64,000 nt of DNA from Neelides folsomi (Eukaryota; Arthropoda; Collembola; Neelipleona; Neelidae), in assembly GCA_034687125.1 (NCBI GenBank), contig JAQGBZ010000081.1, forward strand, positions 124,001-188,000, given 5' to 3'. Positions 38,301-51,380 of the stretch are shown here, in pieces (within the stretch, counting starts at the first letter, position 1; each line of letters opens with the position of its first letter). The notes beneath the pieces are model-generated. The model made no database searches, was not told the origin of the DNA, and saw nothing but the letters and a program-made list of their open reading frames with translations. The translations under genes and the position numbers were made by a program.

Positions 38301-41300
38301 AACAAATTAGTATTCTTCAATTCACTCACGGCAACCATGAATATAAATCTGGGGATCATTGAGGCATTGGAAGTCGGGGAAGACAACGGCGGCGAGGCTT
38401 GAGGGGAAAAGGTAATGTCTACATGTGTAACCTCCGGATTGCCGACCGAGAGAGACAAAGTGAGGAGAGTCTCATTAGAAGTCATCGTAGCGGAAAGTCG
38501 TATGGTTGGCCGGGAGCCGGCCTTTGCTGCGATATGACATTCGGGAAGTAAGCTATTCATGACGGAGATTCGAAAGGGGCATTCGTGTCTAATCAGCATG
38601 GAAGGAGGAGAAAAATAAATAGTGAGTGGTTGCAGGAGAACCGCGGTGGATCCGCCGCGTCACTCTCCGCGTATCCGATCCCTATCCTTTTGTCCATGGG
38701 GCTTCACCAATACGTGAAACCACCAGGAGCCCGCAATGAAGTCTTATCATGTTTGCCTTCCGTATTTTGTGGCCGCCACCCAAAACTCCGGTACGGTTCC
38801 AATCTTCCGCCTTCTTTGTTTAAACTCGACAGCCAACAGCTCAAAGGCATTCATCAAAATTGGACCAATTTGAGGCTTTGCCCCCCTTCCACATGTGTTT
38901 TCCCTCTCAACGAAGAGAGAAGAGGGAGAGTCGTAGTTAAAACTTAAATGGTAAGTACGAACACGATGCCGTGTTCGGAGGACATCTTTCCTACACGCAA
39001 CTCCTCAACGACTCCACCACTCCTCGTCCCTCTTAAATGAGAGAGATTAGATAAGTTCTCTCTACCTTTTCCCCACCGCTCCCGTGTATTCATTTACCTT
39101 CACCAGCCCGATGATAGGCATCTTCAAATGAAAAATTGAACATGAGTTGATTATCTTGAACAGAAAACACCCACCGTTCAGTATTGCCGAACTGATAGAA
39201 ATCGCCCCTTTTGACATCTTGTTCATAACTCTCATGACACGAATTTAGGAAAATTCTTTTTTTCCTCTCGCAGCCACCCGCCACCAAAGTCTTTCCGCTT
39301 GTAAACATGCAGCCCATATAGGGAAAAACGTGCACTCTGCAGATTATGATAATTATGCATGGGCTGGTCTAATATTTTATGTATACCATAAAACAAAAAC
39401 ATTACTTAATTGTGGTTATGCAGCACTTTTCGGCTTAATAGCCGAATCATTTATGAATCAATGTATCCGAAGGTAAACTTGAAAGTAAAAATTAAAAACA
39501 CTAGCCTAATCCCATCGTCAAATGTTTTTAAAACCGTCTACCCTTAATAAACAAATAAATCATAAACTGGCGAAATTGTAACATTATGTTCCCTTCCAGA
39601 AAAACTGTATATCATTCATGTGTCGTCGTGATGAAAGAGAAGGAAACACTGGAGACGACACTAATAGTTTAAATTCAATTACAAAACAAAATTTATTAGA
39701 AGAGGGCCTTTAAACTGCGAGTGTCATTCATCTTTTAAAAACAAATAATTATATTTACAATCCAGCGGTTAACAAATGGACTCATGGAGTGAAGGCCAGT
39801 TTTTTAAAAGGCAAAGAATAGGCCGCAAATGAACCATTGGAAAATGTTTTCCTTCATTCGGATGCAGATGAAGAGGGGAGCATTAGCTTTGTCGAGGAAC
39901 GGAATCTTTTCTTCATGCGGTTTGGAATAAAAGGGTCATTACCAAATGGGATCCAGGAAGAGATCCGCGAGGGTCGCGGAGTGAAGGGAAAGTAATAATA
40001 GTCATAGGGGAAGCTCCGCCTCGAGATTCATCTGCAGGAGGAGGAGAAGCTGACAATGCAAAGGAATTATTATTGCTGACAACCTTTTCGGCTTCCCCAG
40101 GTCCCCACGGCGTCCCCAACAAAAGGCGTGCGGACAAGCCATAGAGGAATAGAAAGAATGTCTCCCTTCATGTATTACCTTACTAACTATAACTGGGAAT
40201 CGATATCCTATAGCATTATTAACCCTCGGAACAAATTAAACTCCCAATCCCCCTCCATAACTAAATTATACGCAGAGGGAGGAGAGATATGTTTATTATT
40301 AGTTAAATAATCGGACCTCAATTTAATCCTCCGTCGAGCAGAAGGCCCGCGGCTCATTATTGTATTTGTATTTCCCCCTCCCCCTTAAATCGTGGAAGGA
40401 AGTGAACGATAAATTACAACTAATAACAACGTGACTACGGTGAACAATTAAGCTTAATTTCATTCGCTGAGGCTATTGATTGCTTATTATTGGACATTAT
40501 CATTATTGATTTTAATATTCTCTTCAAAACGGAGATTGTTCAGGAGCTGAGGATAATCATTGTCATTACTAAATTAAGCCCTTCATGTCTAATCAAGTGA
40601 TCTCATTGTTTACTAAATATATCAATACTTGGAATAGTCCATCCATTCACCGCCTCTGATGACTTCATGTTTAATATTTAACTAATGATTATTGATTAAG
40701 ATAATGATTGATAAGCATGTACTAATAGAAGCTGGATATATTGAAAGAAATGGATAAAGCCATTGTCGGTGTCCGATGAGTCAATAGGGAAGAAAATGAA
40801 TTGAATCCATCCGACACGAATATTAAATATCATGGAGCGAAGTACAAGGGAAAAGGCCGGAAGCTTAAATAAAAAATCTCCCATGACTTTTTCTGACATT
40901 GACGAAAATGGTGAAATGTAATTATTTATTAGTACGATCCATAATGAATTATTGGAGGAGCAAATATTATGTATAAGGAAAGAGGAAATTATGCACCATT
41001 ACCTCACCAAGTTTAGGGAGAGGTGAAGTGGATTTAAATCAAGAGTGAAGAGAAAATGTTCGGTAGTGGAGTCCCACGCAGAGTCAAGCCATTTTGACAA
41101 ATGAAAGGAGCCACAGAGAACAGTTGCTCGGGAAAAGAACCATTATTTCACAGGTTCGTCTCTTCCAGCTACCACCACTTCCATTGTCTTTTTCCAGTTC
41201 AACCCCCGAAATGCTCTCCTATTTAGTTGGCCATGTAAATACAGCATAATATTGTACGAGTACTCGTATTTATGAAGAAAATCATACACAGCATGGCGCT

Positions 41301-44300
41301 TCCTATTAATCCCTCCTTCCATTTCCCCACCTATTGAGTGCATCTAAGGGAAGTCGGGAGGGATGGTAAAAGGACGTGATTTAATTCATCAGACCCCATA
41401 TGCCTCCCAACATGTGGACCTAAACAAGGAATATGGTTATTATCGAAGGAAAAACACATCCATTAGCGTTTATTGCCAAGCCCTGGGATAGGATTTCGCC
41501 TTCTCATCAAATTACTTCTGGCTCCTTGAGCATCCACATCCATCACTCAGAGACCATACATGTTCATGAATAGCAGACAGGTGGGGCAGAGGAGGATTCA
41601 TCATCCCAATCCGCACTAATTGTCATTGGCCCTGCTTGACTCCAAATCCTCGACCTCGGAACTCCTCGAATTCTACACGGCCCATCGAGCGGAATGAAAA
41701 AAAAATGAATAAAAGTCCTGAATAAAAGTGTATCAAAATGTTTAAGGGAACAAAAGACGATACAGAAAACAGGAATGTTGTGTTCGAGCAGGTGTGAATG
41801 GCATGGTGGAGAAAAGGAAACCGGGCGGGGTTCAACTTGTGACACTTTCTCTCAGGGCACCAGTGTGATATATTGCGATTACAAAAAATCGAACCGAGTC
41901 CGAGTGAGGAATGGACCATTTTAGGTGTGATGGCTTTTAAAGCCTCCGTTTCACGAATGGGGAATCATTAAAAGTATATTATGATCAAAGGCGGTGTAAA
42001 ACATGTGTTATCGAGTCTTTCCCTATTAAATACACTTCCCCTCTTTGGATCCGGAGGAGTGTGGGTAAGAATCGGCTCCTTCCCACCATTCACTTCCTCT
42101 ATCTGCTCACTTTCCATGAACACGATCATCATCACTACGGGATCAAAGGGAAAAAAGGAGTGTGAGGAGCGTGGTTTGAGGTTGTGAAGGAAAATTCGCC
42201 TCTTCCCCTCTCCCATCTGAACGGGGATTAGACCTATAAATTACAGGACTGAATGTCCGGATCCTCATATCTGTCTCATTCCATATGGTGGATCTCCCCT
42301 CACCCACTATGATTCAACAGTGGAAAATGAGCTTAGAGAATTGAAGGCAATAAATCCAGATTAGAGAAGGTGTGAATGAAAGATTGAGACGTTGATTGCC
42401 ATTGCCATCCGATGCCCGACATATGTTGTTGTTCATTGAGAGGGAAATGAAATTAATTCCGTTTAATTCGCACTTAAATTCAATTTTTGATTTCGCTCGG
42501 AGGATAAAGGGGATTTTAAGGATGTAATTAAACCGCGGAATGAGGGAACTGCCAATGATTTATGGCGATAAAATGATTTAAAGTAGGAAAAACAAGCGGA
42601 AAGGAAAAAAGGATTATGATTAGCATATTCACGAGAAAAGCCGACGGCTTCAAACTTTTCTCTGTTGAATGGTGAAGAGGAAGCGTGGTCTTAAGGAAAT
42701 TGATGAATCGGAAATTGAAAATATGAGGGGAATGAGATTGAGAGTTTAGATTTGAGCGTCTGCTCTTCAAAATCCTTTTTTACATACATCACACGCCTAC
42801 ACGGACGAGTATTCCTCTTAAACTATTTTATAGACATTCTCTTTGGGGGTTTAAGAGTAAACCTAAATGTCACCTATTTGAGTTAAATCCCTTTAAATTA
42901 TTGTCCATCAGGGATTTGGAGGAAAGGGTCCAAAGATAAAACTGGCCCCTTAATTTTATCAAAATGGAAATCTAGTTTGAACATCTGTCCCGTATGTTAC
43001 TTATTCTCTTATTTATCTTAATCTTCCGAACCGACGCTCCTTTCCATGTTCAACGTCATATCCAACAATATTCATAAATTGGGAATTTTGGAAAAACAAT
43101 GCACGTTCTGGTCTGAATGGCTAAGCGCCTTGTTTGCAAACTACTTTTATTTCTTCTATACGCTCTAAGCCAATTGGGAGTTGTTTGTTTAAAGTCGTTA
43201 GTAATACGGCTCTTAAATTGATTAAAGTTCCCTTTTTATTACTTTCGACTACATTGCGGACCTTGTGTACTCTATTATTCTTCTACGCGTAATGTTTTTA
43301 TTCAATAAACTCAATTGGCTGGAAGTAAACTTTCGCTTAAGGCGAGGAATAAAACGTTTATTTATTTGTAAAACACTAATAAAGGGTTACAAGAAATAAA
43401 GAAGCATTTTTGCAAATTAATAGTTAGACAAGCTGTATCCAAATATTTGTGGTTTACCCGTGCTATTAGTCGACTAGATCCGAACAATGATAGAAGTTAG
43501 CAACAAAAAATATAATTCTACGGTCGACGAAAATATAAAGGATAACAAGAATAGTTTGTTTTGAAGAGCTCAGAACAAATTGATGAAAAAATCTAAATTA
43601 TTAAATTAATTGCATTATCGATCAAATAAAGTTTAATTATAAAGGCGCCGAGCTATGAAAGGATAATTGCCATCCTATGACGATTCTTCGATATTGACTA
43701 AATGTAAATATTAAGTAATTATTAACTTATTGTATGACCTTTCCTCCATTTGAACATGCAATTTGATTTTTGTGCAAAAAAAGCATAAAACCATCAGATT
43801 TAGTGTAATGATTGGGCAGTGGACCAAACAGCTTTTCCTTTATTTGTGACCTCTCGGGAAACCCGGAGAATTTCACGGATGCGAGGCAAATAGCCAGAAA
43901 TTACCCAAATGAAAAGCAATTACATAAATGGTGACAAAATGTGTAACGAGGTCATAAATTAGGAGGAGGATGAAGCATGGATTCGATGGTTCCCAATTTC
44001 CTCTTTCTCCGCCTTCATCTCCCTCCATTTGGGGCCCTTTACCAGGGAAATTGAATGAGGGCCTTTGTTCGGGGACCTTGGCGGAAACCCCGACTAACTT
44101 TCCCCTTACTCCCCTTATCTAATTCCTATTGTTCATTTTACATCTTCCTCCATGTGATCCTAGTCACGTAGAAAATCCTGACTCTGGAAGCAATTCCGTT
44201 TGAAAACTCAATTCATCCCTCTTTGGACTAAACGGTTTCGTGATTGATGAGTTTGAAGAGTGTGGCAAGTCAGGACGAACGTCTCTTCGATTGTGACAGT

Positions 44301-44774
44301 GAAAATCGTTAAAACCTTGTTAGCTATTCGGTCTCATGAGTCAGCCAGCTCCCGGTTTTGTACATTTTTATGAAACAACACGTCTAAATTGTAAGAAATG
44401 GTTGGATGTATTTATGACAAGGCCGATTCTATTATAAATAAGATCTAACGGCCATATAAATACCATCATAGTGCTCAGGCTATGATTCATATTTAAGCTG
44501 AAAACGCCATGGCCTACCAATCCTTGTCATGAGCTTAGGATACACATAACGGATATAAAAACAGAAACTCGGGAATTCTATAACTTTGATGAAAATGAAA
44601 CTTACCGAAGAGAGTGAAAACGGCGAGCCAAATGGGCCAGTAGTTCCTTTGCCAATTTGTTAACCTCATGTCAATTTTAACTTCGTTTGAGAGATTGAGA
44701 GAATGGAGGAGTCGCCAATACGTAGTGAGGTTGTGGAACAGCTCGAGCTCGTTCAATTCCCAAACGCTGAATGA
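20307..44774 (-). CDS. Fas2: Fasciclin-2-like (NCAM family) cell adhesion receptor
   Basis: Sixteen coding exons, all joined in phase: 44669-44606, 29906-29717, 27060-26921, 26659-26522, 26428-26301, 26214-26045, 25620-25471, 25335-25094, 25040-24814, 24726-24453, 24365-24094, 24003-23796, 21613-21470, 21390-21315, 20658-20590 and 20358-20307; 847 residues. Residues 1-21 are a signal peptide (WPIWLAVFTLF). Five Ig domains follow (about 30-500; Cys/Tyr motifs such as GTYQCTAKN, GLYNCIASN, GAYRCAATN). Then come two fibronectin III domains (about 502-735), one transmembrane helix (756-772, ALIIIVLICLFVILFVV) and a short cytoplasmic tail ending DSSV, a class I PDZ-binding motif. Five Ig plus two FN3 with a PDZ-ligand tail is the Fasciclin-2 plan; that family mediates homophilic axon and synapse adhesion and binds Dlg. 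An acceptor at 44775-44776 implies an upstream noncoding exon. A GPI-anchored isoform exon was not found. Confidence 0.9.
21614..23795 (-). other. Intron of Fasciclin-2-like gene, before the transmembrane exon
   Basis: This 2.2-kb AT-rich intron separates the second FN3 domain from the membrane exon. In insects alternative Fas2 membrane-anchor exons sit at this position, so an alternative exon could hide here, but no open block with a hydrophobic tail and correct splice phase was seen. It contains a short GA repeat (23351-23364). Confidence 0.5.
27061..29716 (-). other. Intron inside the first Ig domain of the Fasciclin-2-like gene
   Basis: A 2.7-kb intron splits the first Ig domain between GMDS and RVEVGQQPG. 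No coding or mobile element is supported within it; frames near 27422-27643 and 28536-28822 lack family resemblance. Confidence 0.6.
29907..44605 (-). other. 14.7-kb intron after the signal-peptide exon of the Fasciclin-2-like gene
   Basis: This intron joins the signal-peptide exon (G|) to Ig domain 1 (|AG) with matching phase. Roughly 30-44 kb is visibly less AT-rich than the other introns and rich in short purine/pyrimidine runs. Many 60-150 codon frames on both strands exist without recognisable domains. Long first introns of neural adhesion genes usually house enhancers. Two minus-strand blocks with good splice borders (38338-38587 and 39109-39334) could be exons of a nested or alternative transcript but are unproven. 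Confidence 0.6.
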
Positions 44775-46695
44775 CTGAAATAGTAATTTCAAAAAAGATA
44801 TTTTAAACCCAACAGTCCAATTTTAACTAGCAAATACGCACATGAAATACTTATATTTAAATTTGAGGGTTTAACATATACTACATAGTAGATGGAACAA
44901 ATAAATATTACAAAACTAGGTATATTATAAAACGGATTAAAACGAAAATATTAAATTGATTCAAAGAATATACTATATTATGTTCATGTAGATAATTTAA
45001 TAATATGCATCTGGTTGGCCTATATTGTATAGCTGGTGATTGGGAGCGAAAGGAAGACAAACGACCACCGGAGTAGCAAAATTTTAATATGCTAAGTTTT
45101 TAGCGTCTTTCGTATATTCAAAACTAAAATAAATATAAATGTGAGGTTCGAGTATATACCTATAATACGTATTCTGTATTGTTTGTTGTGTGTCAACGTA
45201 CGAGTGTATATCTATCCAGCCGAGATTTCACAAGAGTTTACATTACTCATCATTACTATACTCGAACGTTTAATAAAGTGGAGAGTAAGAATTTTGCATA
45301 TTGACCTATTGACAATACTATAATAGTGCTTGAACATTGACTCACTACTAGTGCCATATATCTAAAAATATAATAATTTGGCTACAAGTTTTCAATTAGT
45401 TTTTTAGTTAAATTGATTAAATTTGCGACTTTTGTGATATCACCAGTTATGCGCCGACATAAGTTGGATAAATATCAATATAAACAAAGAAAAGATATGT
45501 CATTAGAACTAATACACATAAGCAATTAAAAAAAATTTCCAATGAGAACAATTTGACTTTAAGGTGGGAGTTAGGAGTCAACAGTCAACTGGCTAAATTC
45601 CTCAATGCAAAAAATCCAATCTTTGGAATATTCTCATGTTGTGGAGGAGAGTTGGATTGGAGGCAAATAAGTTTTTATTTTTGTCTTACGAGCTGAAAAG
45701 AGGTTGTGATGCGACTGTCGACTTCTTGACGTCTTTTTGATGAGGTTGAAATGGAAAGTGAGATGAGGAATCAATAATATAATGGACGTGTTGGCTCAAT
45801 GACCTTCGAGTCGAGTCGGTTGGAGAGAAGTGGAGGGTCTTCCTACCTTACCGCAGCCTGGGAACTGACTGTGGGCGTTGTGTTGGGGAAAAGGCGGCTC
45901 ACCTACTTCCCTCGTCTCCTCTTTGCGCATTCAGGATCCATTGCCCAGGAGGGTTTCCAACCGACGTCCCGGCCTACCTGTGCTTTTTACCTGCTCTCTC
46001 ATCTTCATACACCGGCCTACACCTGTCCTATCTCCCACCAAAGGCCCCCTTGGTGAACAAGCTCATTTCAAAAGCAATCAATGGAATGATCCTAACTGAC
46101 TTTTCTCCAAATTGGCATAAAGTGGAAATTCTATATAGGGAGATTCTTTGCATATTCCATAAATTATTATTTGCAAAAAAATATTTGAGGATGAAAAATG
46201 TAAGACGGGAAAAACTATTTATTCGATATAACACGAGATTATTAAATGCTAAAAGATGCTTAGTGTATTACTTAAAGTTAGACAAAAGCAATTCCTATTA
46301 AAATATAATTTTCAAGAATTTCTCCTTATTTATTAAATCTACACATGATCATAAGGAAATTTATCTTATTTAATTAACATAAGTGAATAATATATTACTA
46401 AATATTAAATTCTACATCCTTTCAATTCTCATCATTGGTAATATTCGCTTATAAGTGAATATTGTAAGTTAATTGTAAGTTAAATAAGGTTTAAACTATG
46501 TATAATAGCATATGTGTATTTAAAAACATTTAATGTTAATTACATCTTCAACATTCTGTTATACTCTGAGGTACGTTTTTATCGGGTATCTTTCTATACA
46601 TTTAATACCACAAGGGTATGGTTGTTATTTTAAAAGTTTCCGAATACAAAGTTTAAAAGTTACTTAAAATCATATGGGCAATTAAAGTGTTAATT
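44775..46695. other. Intergenic, upstream of Fasciclin-2-like gene
   Basis: No coding gene is supported. The acceptor at 44775-44776 predicts a 5' noncoding exon and promoter of the Fasciclin-2-like gene somewhere upstream on the minus strand. The GC-richer patch at about 45780-46060 contains a minus-strand donor-like site and is a candidate, but this is inference only. Confidence 0.4.
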
Positions 46696-48831
46696 CTACA
46701 AATGCTTGATTTCTTCTGAAACTTTCTTCATGTTTTGATAAGTGAGTTTACAGGCATTTAAGTAAGACGTGCAGCCATAGGGAAGTCCGTGCTTCTCCGC
46801 AAAGGCTTTCACTCGCTCCCGGATTTTGGGCCCACGGAATTGGGGCATTGTTGGAAAGAGATGATGTTCGATTTGGAAGTTGAGATATCCCATCCACCAA
46901 TTACACCACCATGAAGGATCAATGTTCATTGTGTGGAGGAAAGCATATTCAACCCAATGTAATTGTTTTTCAGTCACGGGAAGATGAGTGTGTGACAAGG
47001 AGAAATTCCCAAAATAGTAATTCGTGTAGAGCCAGACAGAGATGAGGTAAGGGATCAATCCAGCAAAGTAGAGCATATAAGACCAATGAATTCCAATGAA
47101 GAACAGAACGAGCCAGTCGCGTTTTTGAATTGTGTATTTCGGATGGAGGAAGATTTTCCAAGCAAGGATTCCAATGAAATTAGTCAAAGGTAGAAACAAG
47201 TCGGCCTATTATAAGATTTTCATTAAAATTAATAAAAAAAATAATATTTTATAAAATGTTACGCACTTGGTTTTGAATTAAAAATCCTTTTCCGTCCCCA
47301 GGTTTTTTCACAATAATCTTATTAAAGGCTAAAATTGGCAAAGTATCCAGATCGTGGTCGCGGTGAAAGCGGTTTGGCATAGCATGATGCATGTTGTGGT
47401 TACGATTCCACCAAGTAGATGAAAGACCAAAACCAAGACCTAATTGATAAAATAACTAAAATTAAACATTTTATCAACGTTCATTGTAGCTTTAATGTAG
47501 TAAAAAAATTCACATTATTACATGCTATAAGATATTTCTTTAAAATTCAAATTATGACACGCTATAAGATATTTATTAAGATAAAAAATTGAAAAGCTAT
47601 TTTATGAGTTTCGTTTGATTCGATTACCGAGTAGCATAGCTTGAATTAATTTGTCAATTTTTGGATATCCCAAAAGAGAGTGATGACCACCTTCATGTTG
47701 AACCCATCCGGATCGGCATACAAAAAGAGTGAAAAACAAAACGCTAAGACTCTTTCCAATAAATCCTTGTGAAGATGTAAAGTAAGCTCCTAAGAGAACA
47801 AATAAAAGGACTTCGGCAAGTCTTAAAATGACATGGAATGGAGCTGGAGTGAACATCCCATCATTTTGAAATTCATTGTACAGATTTATAAAATCGGTCG
47901 TTAATGCTTTGTGCTTGGCCATTGTTTTCTCATCGAGAGGAGCTAATAAAATCAATATATTATTAATTAATAAGAACACTGATTGTGAATTATCAACAGT
48001 GAATATTCTATGGTATAAGTGCGTTATCATGTACTATACTATTACATATACTTACATACTTACAATTAGTTAGAATGTTAAAAATCTATACTCATTTCAT
48101 TATCATTACATACGAATGTATGAATAATACCAAGTACAAAAATATAGGCTACTTTATAGTGGATAGTAAATTCTTAGTAAAGTTAAGAATGTATAGTATT
48201 AAAAGTCTGTGTATTAAAAGTATGTATTGTGCAATACTTACATTCATTGACATCTGCAGGTCTTTTTTTGAAAGATTTCATGATGCTCATCACACGTTTT
48301 GCAGACCGTTTGTGGAATTGTTCAACGGCACACGTGGCGTCTTCCCCACTTTCACAGTAAAATTTGATAATTGAACCACCCGGATGCTTCCGAATCCAAT
48401 TGGTAACGTCATAATAATATCCTTCGTATAAAAGTTCCTCGATTTTAACTTTTCCATTAGCGTGACCATTTTCAAAGTTATTGTTTTTGAGATCAGCCTT
48501 CCCCATCTAATAATCAAAATTTTGATTTAATTTAATTTTAAGAAGAAATATTTACAAAACATTTTAATTAATATACTCTACCTGTAATGCATTGAAAATA
48601 TTTAGGTAATACATTTCTTTAAGATTTAATTTCAACTTTTAATTTTATTTCTAAACTTATTATTTCAGTATAAATGTTCCTATTTTCGATGTTTAGTATT
48701 CTTCAAACAAAGCCAAGCAAATAGTTTGATACAAATAAAATTGTTAATAACTTTAATGCAAAGTTAAATTTATTAGCTGAAAGTGAGCTTACCTTATTCA
48801 GGAGATCTTTGTTAATCTCAGAGTTCTTCAT
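46696..48831 (-). CDS. Front-end fatty-acid desaturase with N-terminal cytochrome b5 domain
   Basis: Exons 48831-48793, 48506-48242, 47942-47628, 47439-47267 and 47205-46696 join in frame to 433 residues. The cytochrome b5 domain (about 35-98) has the heme motif HPGG (His54) and second ligand His78 in QFHKRS. The three histidine boxes of membrane desaturases follow: HEGGHH (184-189), HNMHH (221-225) and QIEHH (375-379). The Gln in the third box is diagnostic of front-end (delta-5/6/8 type) desaturases, which use heme-delivered electrons at the ER membrane to insert a double bond between the carboxyl end and an existing one. Hydrophobic membrane segments lie at about 139-177 and 290-330. The start is set by a 13-codon first exon (MKNSEINKDLLNK) with a consensus donor; Met at 48506 sits directly on the acceptor, so the longer start is preferred. 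Regiospecificity cannot be read from sequence. Confidence 0.9.
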
Positions 48832-49854
48832 ATTGCGGTAGGACGCAAGGTCAAGAATGATCTGACTCTCTCATATGAATGAATCGTCTGATCAATCTCA
48901 GGCTGACCATTACCCTTTAATATATTTTTTTCGACTTGTCTTTACGTAACTCCTACTTTTCTGATACAACCACGTGAAAGTTAGATGATATTTTTACTAT
49001 GAATATCAAACCATGTCGTAAGTCGTAATACATACATTGATTCATAAAAAATTTGTAATGAATAGGTAGGTACTCATTTCAAAGTTTGAAGATATAAGGA
49101 AAATACAAGTGATATAAATAAGATTTTCTTACTTTCTGGTCATTTATTTTAGTTAGCATAATATGCCTATTATCACACATGCACATGTAATTATATAGTA
49201 CAAGATATTTATGTATACGTAACATTGGCATACCTATATTTATATTGCAGCATATTTGACTAATATTCTGTAAAGTATGCTATTTTAACAATGCAGAATG
49301 CAGCTAATTATGAAGGGTTTTCCCCACTCTATTAATTTATACTTATCGATTCATCAAAAATAGTAAATAAGCATAAAAAGCAGTTTTATACTTGAAATAC
49401 CTTTGGTATTATTGTAGGTACCCGATGATATTTTTCAATTTATAATTAACTAATAATGAACGAGGAAAATGTGATCATATTACTACATTGAATTGGCCTA
49501 GCCCATAATATTTATCGTTTTATTCTAATACTATCCTTGGTTTAATTTATCTTTTAATTAATTTTTTAAAGGAACCTCAACTATGTATATGTAGTTTAAT
49601 AATTGTGCATATCGATTAAACAGACATATAAAAAGAGTGGTCATGAGTTAATGAGTAATGAGTATGCATTCAATGAATGCTAAAATTGTAAAAAAATGAA
49701 CTTTGAACGAAGCTAGTTTGACTTTTATGTTATAGAGTTTTATAATTAGTAAATGAAATGTTGAAATTGTGAATGTGCGAAAAATAAATAAGTAAATTAA
49801 TTTTATAAATAAACGTATACACGTGTATGACATTTACTATTTCTGTTTTTCAAT
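48832..49854. other. Intergenic between desaturase and asparaginase-like gene
   Basis: About 1 kb of AT-rich DNA holding the 5' flank of the desaturase and the 3' flank of the isoaspartyl peptidase gene, both on the minus strand. No coding region is seen. Confidence 0.6.
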
Positions 49855-51380
49855 TTAACTTCCAAAGGTGAGGGTACCATTTTTCACACAAGCCCACGAC
49901 ATCATTTTGGAATTATAGGTTTTAGAAATATCTCCGGTTTTTGTAATGACTATTGCTCCTCCGTCTCCTTCAGGAATAAGAGACGTCATATAGCTAAGAG
50001 CTTCTTCAGTTGCATCACAGGCACTCATCCCTGCTTTATTTGAACAATTCACGATTTATTTCCAAACTACCAACACCAAAATTTTTACAAAATTGTGGAC
50101 AAAAATATTTTGTTTGAGCTTGTTTAAAATCAAAAATTTTCGTGCTCACCATTTTTAATGGAATTGGCAATTCTTGAAGCCAAACATGTTCTCATAATCG
50201 CTTCTCCTAAACCAGTCGCACTAACTCCACAAACATTGTCATCACAATACGTTCCTCCGCCTGGTATCGGAGTGTCTCCAACTCTCCCATTCAATTTTCC
50301 ATGAATGCCTCCTGTCGAAGTCGCAGCAGCCATTTGACCATTCCTGTTTATTGCCACAGCTCCAACTGTTCCAGTTTCACTGTTAAATTGTTAACGTTTA
50401 TCTCATTAGGATTATGTATGGGGAAAAGTTCTATTAAATTAAAAGCTAGAGAAATGAGATAGGGAAGTTCAATTTTTTCATCAATTTTCATTACCCCGAT
50501 TCCGTAGTTGGTTTGATGGCTTTAGAAAGAACTTTTTCGAGAGTAGCTTTAGAATACGAACTTATAAGTGAGTCAGAAGGAACAAGAGCAATTCCCTCAT
50601 TTTTTGCGAAATCCTCAGCTCCTTGGCTCACGAGTAAACAATGGTTTGTTTTCTGCATAACTAATTTTGCGAGTGTAATTGGATTCGCTATATGCTTCAC
50701 AGCTCCGACTCCGCCTTAAAATTACGTAACGTTTATTGATACGATACATCATAAATTAATGTAATTTAAAAGATTTAAATGTTTACCTGTCTTTAAATCA
50801 GACCCCCTTATGATCATTGCATCCATCTCGACTTCTCCATCCATAGTAAGAACTGAGCCGAAACCTTAACATATTCATATTTGTATCATAAACTCTATAT
50901 GAATTGATAAGTTTAAAGTATTTACCTATTAACTATCATTAATATTCAATTATAAGGACTGAAGCTTTAATTCGATATAAATAATTCTTCCTCTACAAGT
51001 ACTAATTAATAATAGGAAGCTCTTGTGAAGACAAAGGAATCTCTAGCTTTAATCTGCTTTAAGCTCCTTAAAATCGATAATTCTCAGAAGCTCATTGAAA
51101 GCTAAGCTCAGCCCAATTTTGGTTCCGGTTCAAATAAAGAGCAAATTCCTATTACAATTTTTATAATTATTTTAAAGGACATAAAAGGATTACCAGCGTT
51201 AAAAGCTTCGTCATCTTCCATGATCCTCACAGCAGCCTCGACAGCGTCGATTACATTTCCTGTCGCTTCCAGGATATCGTAGCCAACTTGAGCTGCTTTC
51301 TTACAACCATCTAATTTCAACGGAATTCGCCAAGCAGGAATATTCCCTGCTCCTCCGTGTACAATAATACAAGGTTCCAT
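49855..51380 (-). CDS. ASRGL1: Isoaspartyl peptidase/L-asparaginase (Ntn hydrolase)
   Basis: Exons 51380-51194, 50864-50787, 50714-50495, 50379-50150 and 50033-49855 join in frame to 297 residues, close to the usual ~305 of ASRGL1. The N-terminus IIVHGGAGNIP and the segment DAVEAAVRIMEDDEAFNAGF are typical of plant-type asparaginases. The autocatalytic cleavage site and nucleophile lie in ETGTVGAVA: Thr166 becomes the N-terminal nucleophile after self-cleavage. The binding segments STGGIHGKLNGRVGDTPIPG and GVSATGLGEA follow. The enzyme hydrolyses L-asparagine and isoaspartyl dipeptides in the cytosol. The tail lacks a recognisable signal. It is divergent from the MOCS3/UBA4 gene, with start codons 177 bp apart. 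Confidence 0.93.

Noticed and set aside
43105-43190. tRNA-like A-box (GGCTAAGCGCC) in the large intron
   Set aside because: No matching acceptor stem or B box.
45799-46099. Overlapping plus-strand frames of 73-85 codons
   Set aside because: Low-similarity Pro/Ser-rich translations in a GC-richer patch; no start or splice support.
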